Position numbers and translations under genes: made by a program
Part shown: positions 58,997 to 64,000 of the stretch, one piece after another
How positions within the stretch are numbered: position 1 is the first letter of the stretch
Layout of the letters: the number at the start of each line of letters is the position of its first letter
The notes under the pieces: generated by a model
Told to the model about the DNA's origin: nothing
Database searches by the model: none
The model's input: only the letters and a program-made list of their open reading frames with translations
DNA from: Phenylobacterium haematophilum
Lineage (GTDB): Bacteria > Pseudomonadota > Alphaproteobacteria > Caulobacterales > Caulobacteraceae
NCBI RefSeq assembly: GCF_014196295.1
Contig: NZ_JACIDK010000003.1
Location: 124,001-188,000 of the forward strand
DNA length: 64,000 bases
Reading direction: 5' to 3'

Positions 58997-60064
58997 TCAG
59001 TACACCTTCGGGGCCGGGCCGATGGCGACCGGGCCGAGGGTGGTCTGGCCGGCCTGGAATGTGACGTTGGCGCGGGCGAGGTCGTCATTGCCCTGGCGGG
59101 CGGCGGCGACCGCCGAGGCGGCCATGGCGGCTTCCGGACGGATGACGCCGGTCTCGGCCATGGCGCCGAGCGCCTTGGGCGCTTCGCGCAGGGTGACGTC
59201 GAGCGAGCCGTTCAGGCGGCCGTCATAGCCGACGCTGAGCACGCCGGACTGAGCGCCGAGCACCGCTTCTCCGGCGGTGATCCCGGCTTGGCGCACGGTC
59301 ATGCGACCGCCCGCGGTGGTCCAGGCGCGGACCGCCTCGGGCCAGTTGGCGCCCTGGAAGGCGCTGATCTTCGAGAGCAGCGAATCCCACGAGATCGAGA
59401 TCGGCTTGTCGCCGGCGACGCGGGCGAACAGTCCGGAGAGCCGGGCTTTGCCGGCGTCGACCTTGAAGAACACCGCGGCCTGATCGTCGGGGCCGGGCCG
59501 GAAGTGGAACTCAACCTTGTCGGCGGCCGACAGCGCGAATGGCTGGGCCCCCGGCGTCGGCGAGAAGGTCAACTTGGTCCCCTCGAACGAGAAGCGCGGC
59601 AGCGGCTGGTCGAGACCGGCGAGGCTGGCGTGGATCACCTCGCCCTTCACGTCGACCGGACCGCCGATCGGGCGGGTGAAGGTCAGGCCGCCCGGCGTGG
59701 CCACCACCCAGGTGGACAGGCCATGCATGTACGCCTGGGCTTCGAGCTTCGGGGCGGCCAGCGCCCAGCCGGACGGCTCGCGGATCTTGGCGTCGTCGAG
59801 CTGGATGTTGAGCCGGAACGGGTAGCCGTAGATCCGCTTGCTGCTCCAGGCGACGTCGTAGCCGGCTTTGCGCAGCTGTTCGGCGCCGGCCTCGAGCCGC
59901 TTGTCCGCCTCGCCGCGGGCATAGAGCCACAGGCCGCTCCAGCCGATGGCGGCGACACCGGCGATGATGAACGGGATGTAGAGCGCTGCGCGTCGGGGTT
60001 TGCGGCGGTGCGCCGGATCGGGCACAGGGGAGGAAGACGGAGCGGGATTATCGCGGCGGGCCAT
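58997..60064 (-). CDS. DUF2125 membrane-anchored protein
   Basis: 355 residues. A basic N-terminus (about 1-25) is followed by one helix (ALYIPFIIAGVAAIGWSGLWLY, about 27-48). A large periplasmic beta-rich domain carries the DUF2125 hallmarks: YDVAWSSKRIYGYPFRLNIQ, TFTRPIGGPVDVKGEVIHAS, and LNGSLDVTLREAPKAL. Role unknown; it may belong to the same structural class as AsmA-like envelope proteins. Its ATG overlaps that of the divergent ChaC-like gene (CATG), and no SD sequence is visible, so leaderless initiation is likely. A GTG at about 60028 is an alternative. Confidence 0.85.
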   Translation of the reverse strand: MARRDNPAPSSSPVPDPAHRRKPRRAALYIPFIIAGVAAIGWSGLWLYARGEADKRLEAGAEQLRKAGYDVAWSSKRIYGYPFRLNIQLDDAKIREPSGWALAAPKLEAQAYMHGLSTWVVATPGGLTFTRPIGGPVDVKGEVIHASLAGLDQPLPRFSFEGTKLTFSPTPGAQPFALSAADKVEFHFRPGPDDQAAVFFKVDAGKARLSGLFARVAGDKPISISWDSLLSKISAFQGANWPEAVRAWTTAGGRMTVRQAGITAGEAVLGAQSGVLSVGYDGRLNGSLDVTLREAPKALGAMAETGVIRPEAAMAASAVAAARQGNDDLARANVTFQAGQTTLGPVAIGPAPKVY

Positions 60065-60602
60065 GTCGGTTGAGCGTTGGGTCTTCGGTTACGGGTCGCT
60101 GATGTGGCGTCCGGGGTTCGAGTTCGTCGAGCGCCAGAGCGCCACCCTACACGGGCGGCGGCGCGCCTTCTGCATCTATTCGGTGCACCATCGCGGCACC
60201 TACGAGCGGCCGGGCCTGGTGCTGGGCCTGGCGCCGGGCGGCGCGGTGCGCGGCGCGGCCTATCGGGTCGCGGAGGAACACTGGCCGGCGACCTACGAGT
60301 ACCTGCGCGAACGTGAGCAGCCGACCGAGACCTATGTCGAGGCCAAGGCCAACATCCGGCTGGCGAACGGCCATCGGGTCGAGACGCTGGTGTTCTTGTC
60401 CGACGTGCATCACCCGCAATGGGCGGGGGCGCTGTCGCTCGAGCGGCAGGCCGAGCTGATCGCCGGGGCCCACGGCCTGTCGGGCCGCAATGTCGACTAT
60501 CTGCGCGACCTGGTCGCCCACCTCTGCGAGATGGGGATGCACGATCAGGCGATGGAGAAGCTGCTCGGCATGGTCGAGGCGCGCGAGCTGGCGGCGCGGT
60601 AA
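60063..60602 (+). CDS. ChaC-like gamma-glutamylcyclotransferase
   Basis: 179 residues. The N-terminal substrate loop WVFGYGSLMWRPGFEF (6-21) is the ChaC hallmark, and the YLREREQPTETYVEA segment carries the expected catalytic Glu. ChaC enzymes cut glutathione into 5-oxoproline and Cys-Gly. It starts at an ATG shared on the other strand with DUF2125, and its SD site, if any, lies in that gene. It is convergent with plsC. Confidence 0.9.
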   Translation: MSVERWVFGYGSLMWRPGFEFVERQSATLHGRRRAFCIYSVHHRGTYERPGLVLGLAPGGAVRGAAYRVAEEHWPATYEYLREREQPTETYVEAKANIRLANGHRVETLVFLSDVHHPQWAGALSLERQAELIAGAHGLSGRNVDYLRDLVAHLCEMGMHDQAMEKLLGMVEARELAAR

Positions 60603-60611
60603 GGAATTCTC

Positions 60612-60637
60612 CCTCCCCAGGTGAGAGGGGAGATTCA
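60612..60637. terminator. Weak hairpin between ChaC-like and plsC genes
   Basis: CTCCCTCCCC and GAGGGGAG can pair imperfectly across a short loop in the 37-bp convergent gap. The element resembles a clipped copy of the intergenic palindromes elsewhere in the window. Confidence 0.3.
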
Positions 60638-60639
60638 CG

Positions 60640-61350
60640 TCACAGGGTCAGCAGCGCGTTCGAGGCGGTTTCGGTGCGCTCCTGCAGGGTGCGCATGAAT
60701 TCGGCGCGCTTTAGGCCCGGCTGGATCGGCTCGAGGTACTCAAAGACGATGATCCCCGGCTTGCGGGTGAAGCCGTGCTTGGGCCAGTGGACGCCGGCGT
60801 TGGTGGCGATCGGGTGCACCGGCACGTCGATCTCGCGGTAGAGGGCGGCTATGCCGGGCTTATAGTCGGGGGCCGCCCCCGGCGCGGTGCGCGTGCCCTC
60901 AGGGGCGATGATCACCTGCCGGTGTTCGGCGAAGCGTTCCTGGGCGTCCTTGACCAGCTTGCGCAGGGCGGCCGAGTGGCCCTCGCGATCGACGACGATC
61001 ATCTTGGCCTTCAGTGCGTACCAGCTGAAGAACGGGATCCACATCAGCTCCTTCTTCATGACGAAGCAGGCGTCGGGCATGAAAGCGAACTGGGCGAATA
61101 CGTCGAACATGCACTGGTGCTTGGGGGCCAGCAGGGCCGCGCCGGTCGGCATGTGCTCGCGGCCGCGGACCTCGACCTTGATGTCGCAGACCACGCGCAG
61201 CAGGAAGATGATGCCCTTTGCCCAGCCGCGCATCATCTCCGTGCACCAGCTGCGCGGAGCCGGCAGGACGACGATCGCACAGCCGACAGCGACGAGGACC
61301 GACCACAGATAGAACAGGAAGGCGAACGCCAGGGAGCGCAGGGTGGTCAA
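60640..61350 (-). CDS. plsC: 1-acyl-sn-glycerol-3-phosphate acyltransferase
   Basis: 236 residues from a TTG at 61350 (AAAGG upstream, five bases from the YdcF gene). An N-terminal helix is followed by the acyltransferase motifs: KHQCMFDVFAQF (HxxxxD), VDREGHSAALRKL, IIAPEGTRTAPG (EGTR), and IPVHPIA-like sequence near 195. It adds the second acyl chain in phospholipid synthesis at the membrane. The start is not certain; no ATG lies before the helix. The gene belongs to the ftsE-ftsX-ydcF-plsC run. Confidence 0.9.
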   Translation of the reverse strand: MTTLRSLAFAFLFYLWSVLVAVGCAIVVLPAPRSWCTEMMRGWAKGIIFLLRVVCDIKVEVRGREHMPTGAALLAPKHQCMFDVFAQFAFMPDACFVMKKELMWIPFFSWYALKAKMIVVDREGHSAALRKLVKDAQERFAEHRQVIIAPEGTRTAPGAAPDYKPGIAALYREIDVPVHPIATNAGVHWPKHGFTRKPGIIVFEYLEPIQPGLKRAEFMRTLQERTETASNALLTL

Positions 61351-61355
61351 ACAGG

Positions 61356-61967
61356 TCAGCCTTTCTTCGGCGCGTCGTTGCGGGGGCCAAGGCCCAATAC
61401 GGCCTCGCGGCCCAGGATCGCCAGATACTTGCAGTACTCGGTCACCATCAACCGCGCAGCTCCGCTGGTACGCCACCAGCGGCCTGCGTTCATCACCGAG
61501 GTGGCGACCGGATAGGGGGTAAGTCGCTTGTCGGGCATGGCGCCGCGCAGTTCCAGCATGGCGCGCGGCATGTGGTAGTCGGCGGTGACCACGATCAGGC
61601 TGTCGAAGCGCATGGCCCGCGCCCACTCCTGGGTCTCGCGGGCGTTGCCAAGGGTGTTGGCGGCGTCGAAGCCGAGATCGACGCAGCAGTCGTAGAGCCG
61701 GCGCACGGCGCGGCTGACCACGCGAATGTCCTCACGCGAGGCCTCGCGGCTGACGCCGGAGACCAGCATGCGGCGGGCCTTGCCGTCGGCCAGCAGCTCC
61801 ATGGCTGCGCCGATGCGTTCGTTGGAGCCGGCCCCGGTCAGGGCGACGACGCCGTCGGCGCGCGGCGGCTGCGGCGCCGGGGTCGAGCGCTCGACCCGCT
61901 CGGCGAAGGCGAGCAGTCCGGCCGCCCAGATAACGGCCGCGACGAGGAGGGCGCTCAGGCCTTTCAC
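61356..61967 (-). CDS. YdcF-family (DUF218) membrane-anchored protein
   Basis: 203 residues from a GTG in the ftsX stop. One N-terminal helix (LSALLVAAVIWAAGLLAFAE) precedes a DUF218 domain: VVALTGAGSNERIGAAMELL (glycine-rich loop), LVSGVSREASREDI, NTLGNARETQEWA, and VVTADYHMPRAMLELR. Members are thought to act in envelope or peptidoglycan-related metabolism; some resemble SanA. Coupled to ftsX (GTGA). Confidence 0.85.
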   Translation of the reverse strand: MKGLSALLVAAVIWAAGLLAFAERVERSTPAPQPPRADGVVALTGAGSNERIGAAMELLADGKARRMLVSGVSREASREDIRVVSRAVRRLYDCCVDLGFDAANTLGNARETQEWARAMRFDSLIVVTADYHMPRAMLELRGAMPDKRLTPYPVATSVMNAGRWWRTSGAARLMVTEYCKYLAILGREAVLGLGPRNDAPKKG

Positions 61968-62851
61968 GCCAGCTCCCGGACCATGGCCTGGGCGGTGAAG
62001 CGGGCGGCCAAGGCGGCGACGCCGCCGGCCACCAGCGGCGCGGGCAGGACGGACAGGAGATCGATCCAGGCGATCGGCAGCACCGGCGTCAAACCTTGGC
62101 CTCCACCCGCCAAACGCAACAGAGCCCCCATGATCGCCGCCCCGCCGGCTCCGAACAAGCCCGCCAACGCCGCCATGCGCGCGAAGCGGACCTGAAACAG
62201 GCGGGCGATGAAGCTGTCCTCGGCGCCGGAAAGGTGCAGCACCTCGACCACCTCGCGGCGGGCGGCGAGGCCGGCGCGGGTCGCGAAGGCGACGACGGCG
62301 GCGGCGGCCACGGCGATCAGGCCGAACACGGCCAGCCCGACCCAGCGGGCGGTGCGGGCCGAGCGCTGAATATCGGCCATCCAGACCGAATGATCGTCGA
62401 CGACGGCGTCGAGTCCCTGCGCCTTCAGCGCCTGATCCAGGGTCGCGGCGCTCGCCGGTCGCTCGCGGGTCAGCTGCACGGCGACCAGCCTCGGCACCGG
62501 CAGATCTGAGAGGTCGGCGTCGCCGAGCCAGGGAGCGATCAGCGCCTCGGCCTTCTCGCGCTCGATGGCGCGGGCCTCGGCGACCCCGTCGACCCCGGCC
62601 AGGGTTTCTGCGGCGCGGGCGGCCGCGCCGTCGGGCGTCTCGTTGGCCTTGGGCCGCACGATGATCGTCGCCTGACCTTCGAGCTGGTCGGTCCAGTCGC
62701 GGGCGGCGCGGTCGGCGGCGAGCACCGCCAGCAGGGTCAGGCATGCGAGAAAGCAGAGCACCGCGACGACGAAGGTCAGCGAAGCGTCGCGGGCGTCGGA
62801 CTCGGGCAGGAACGGGGCGGGCCGCCAGCGGGCGACGTCGAATTCGCTCAT
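61964..62851 (-). CDS. ftsX: Cell-division ABC transporter permease FtsX
   Basis: 295 residues. Four helices are expected; the first (about 27-47) follows a basic cytoplasmic tail, and three more cover roughly 165-290. The large periplasmic loop (about 48-165) carries the region that controls peptidoglycan hydrolases. VVEVLHLSGAEDSFIARLFQVRF is the conserved cytosolic coupling segment. It overlaps ftsE by four bases and the YdcF gene by four. FtsEX regulates septal hydrolases and, in Caulobacter, Z-ring assembly. Confidence 0.93.
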   Translation of the reverse strand: MSEFDVARWRPAPFLPESDARDASLTFVVAVLCFLACLTLLAVLAADRAARDWTDQLEGQATIIVRPKANETPDGAAARAAETLAGVDGVAEARAIEREKAEALIAPWLGDADLSDLPVPRLVAVQLTRERPASAATLDQALKAQGLDAVVDDHSVWMADIQRSARTARWVGLAVFGLIAVAAAAVVAFATRAGLAARREVVEVLHLSGAEDSFIARLFQVRFARMAALAGLFGAGGAAIMGALLRLAGGGQGLTPVLPIAWIDLLSVLPAPLVAGGVAALAARFTAQAMVRELA

Positions 62852-63564
62852 CGGCGCGTCCCCTGTGCGACCAGCCGGCCGCGTTCCAGATGCAGGACCG
62901 GCATACCCGAGCGGGCGACGAGGTCCTGGTCGTGGGTGGCGAACAGCACGGTGGCGCCCAGGCGGTTCAACTCGACGAACAGCTTGAGGATTCGCAGCGC
63001 CATCTCGGGGTCGACGTTGCCGGTCGGCTCATCGGCCAGCAGAATCTCTGGGCGGTTGACGACGGCGCGGGCGATGGCCAGGCGTTGGCGCTCGCCGCCG
63101 GCCAGGGTGGCGGGCATGGCGTGCATGCGGTCCTTGAGACCGACCCAGGCCAGCAGCTCGGCGACGTCGTCGCGGTAGGTGTCGGGCTTGCGGCCCTCGA
63201 TGCGCAGCGGCAGGGCGGTGTTGTCGAACACTGACAGGTGATCGAGCAGCTTGAACTCCTGGTACACCACCCCGATGCGGCGGCGCAGGAACGGCTGGGC
63301 CTCGCGCGCGATTGTGGAGACGTCCTGGCCGAACAGGTGCATGAGTCCCTTGGACGGCTTGGCCGCCAGGAACAGAAGCTTCAACAGCGAGGTCTTGCCC
63401 GCTCCCGAAGCGCCGGTGACGAAGTGGAACGACCCCGGCTGCAGGGAGAAGGTCAGGTCCTTCAAGGTCTCGGGGGCGCGGCCATAGCGCATCGACACAT
63501 CATCGAAGCGGACAACGGCGTGATCGGCGTCGATGGCGCCTGTGGCGTTCGGGTTTCTGGACAT
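62848..63564 (-). CDS. ftsE: Cell-division ATP-binding protein FtsE
   Basis: 238 residues with Walker A GASGAGKTSLLKLL (about 51-64), the signature LAGGERQRLAIARA, and Walker B ILLADEPTGNVDPE, then a switch His in FATHDQDL. It is the first gene of the run ftsE-ftsX-ydcF-plsC and overlaps ftsX by four bases. It is divergent from the MJ0042 zinc-ribbon gene across 56 bp that must contain both promoters. Confidence 0.95.
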   Translation of the reverse strand: MSRNPNATGAIDADHAVVRFDDVSMRYGRAPETLKDLTFSLQPGSFHFVTGASGAGKTSLLKLLFLAAKPSKGLMHLFGQDVSTIAREAQPFLRRRIGVVYQEFKLLDHLSVFDNTALPLRIEGRKPDTYRDDVAELLAWVGLKDRMHAMPATLAGGERQRLAIARAVVNRPEILLADEPTGNVDPEMALRILKLFVELNRLGATVLFATHDQDLVARSGMPVLHLERGRLVAQGTRR

Positions 63565-63620
63565 GGGGGCCGAAATCGGCGACCTCGGTGGAGGTTGCTG
63601 GAGCGTCCGATTCGGCTGTC

Positions 63621-64000
63621 ATGATACTGACCTGTCCAGACTGCGCCACCAGCTATTTCGTGGACGATTCCAAGATCCCCGCGGATGGCCGGTTGGTGAA
63701 GTGCGCCAGTTGTGGCGCGCGCTGGACTGCGACCCCTGCGTCCCCCGAAGACTCGCTGGAACTGGAGACCTCCGAAGAGGAGGGGGCGGTCGCGCGCGAA
63801 CCGGCGCCCGAGCCTGTCGAGGAAAGGCCGGTCCGTGAGCTGAGCGGCGACGAGCTGCCGCGCGCGTTCCGCGCCAAGGCCGATACCGACCGGCGGGTGC
63901 GCGAGGCGGCGGCCACCGGGGTGATCTGGGCCGGCATGGCCGCAGCGCTGGTGCTGATGATCGCGCTGGGGATCATCTTCCGCGTCGACGTCGTGCGGCT
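63621..64000 (+). CDS. MJ0042-type zinc-ribbon protein (partial, runs off the window)
   Basis: The ATG at 63621 opens a frame to the window edge. Residues 1-36 are an MJ0042 zinc ribbon with CPDC and CASC pairs and the family's TSYFVDDSKIPADGRLVKC pattern. An acidic linker follows, and a membrane helix starts near residue 97 (AATGVIWAGMAAALVLMIAL). The family is found beside ftsEX in Caulobacterales; its role is unknown. The C-terminal part lies outside the window. Confidence 0.85.
   Translation, partial: MILTCPDCATSYFVDDSKIPADGRLVKCASCGARWTATPASPEDSLELETSEEEGAVAREPAPEPVEERPVRELSGDELPRAFRAKADTDRRVREAAATGVIWAGMAAALVLMIALGIIFRVDVVR

Noticed and set aside
61356-62744. A single long open frame covering the YdcF gene and most of ftsX
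   Set aside because: The upstream part is an out-of-frame shadow of ftsX; the GTG at 61967 gives the correct YdcF length and overlaps the ftsX stop.
1-64000. CRISPR array, tRNA or rRNA genes
   Set aside because: No regularly spaced repeats, cloverleaf pattern with a T-loop motif, or rRNA-like sequence was seen in the gaps.

Overview
The window is high-GC, gene-dense DNA from an alphaproteobacterium, almost certainly a member of the Caulobacteraceae (Caulobacter/Phenylobacterium-like). The strongest evidence is a podJ-type polarity gene (35685-38858): it has the conserved N-terminal signature, a long coiled coil, one membrane helix, Sel1 repeats and a C-terminal peptidoglycan-binding domain. 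CtrA-like boxes (TTAA-N7-TTAA) and a GANTC methylation site lie just upstream of it. The species cannot be fixed from the sequence alone.

Layout. 1-7075: a B12 operon on the + strand, with the end of cobO, a BtuF/BtuC/BtuD-like importer, and cobD(cbiB)-cobQ-cobT-cobS for late adenosylcobalamin assembly. 7.2-14.3 kb: a small HWE-type histidine kinase facing a Crp/Fnr regulator, a pyridoxamine-oxidase-like protein, a thioesterase-like protein, two unknown proteins, an outer-membrane barrel, a group III truncated globin and a DECR2-like reductase. 14.5-24.6 kb: an EthA-like Baeyer-Villiger monooxygenase, a DUF4239-like membrane protein, an amidohydrolase homologue without its metal ligands, peptidase E, a YhhN lysoplasmalogenase, a TonB-like protein, a glycosyltransferase, an alpha/beta hydrolase and a retropepsin-PDZ protein. 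24.6-27.1 kb: a small accessory patch with a Sf6-terminase-small-subunit-like protein, an Mrr-type nuclease, a TonB-domain protein and repeats.

27.1-33.4 kb: five acyl-CoA dehydrogenases in a row on the minus strand. Four are about 400-residue paralogues that keep a candidate catalytic Glu. The fifth is a shorter, divergent copy that has lost both that Glu and the flavin-contact motif, which suggests alpha/beta heteromers sharing one beta subunit. 33.6-41 kb: an MprF-like lipid aminoacyltransferase, podJ and a TauE-TIGR02186-DUF3429 set. 41-50.9 kb: pdeM-lhr DNA-repair genes, a GFA protein, a DinG/XPD-like helicase, a GST-ArsR-SRPBCC operon and an SMR pump. 51-58.8 kb: an EF-G paralogue, the aroQ-hisC-tyrA aromatic operon, an exported methyltransferase-fold protein, a Tat-exported M24 peptidase and a DJ-1 protein. 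59-64 kb: DUF2125, a ChaC-like cyclotransferase, plsC, a YdcF protein, ftsX-ftsE and the start of an MJ0042 zinc-ribbon gene.

Recurring structure. Five of the twelve convergent gene junctions share stop codons within one CTAG (or TTAG) tetranucleotide, and one divergent pair shares overlapping ATGs in CATG. Two families of intergenic palindromic repeats are present. No tRNA, rRNA, CRISPR array, insertion sequence or intact prophage was seen.
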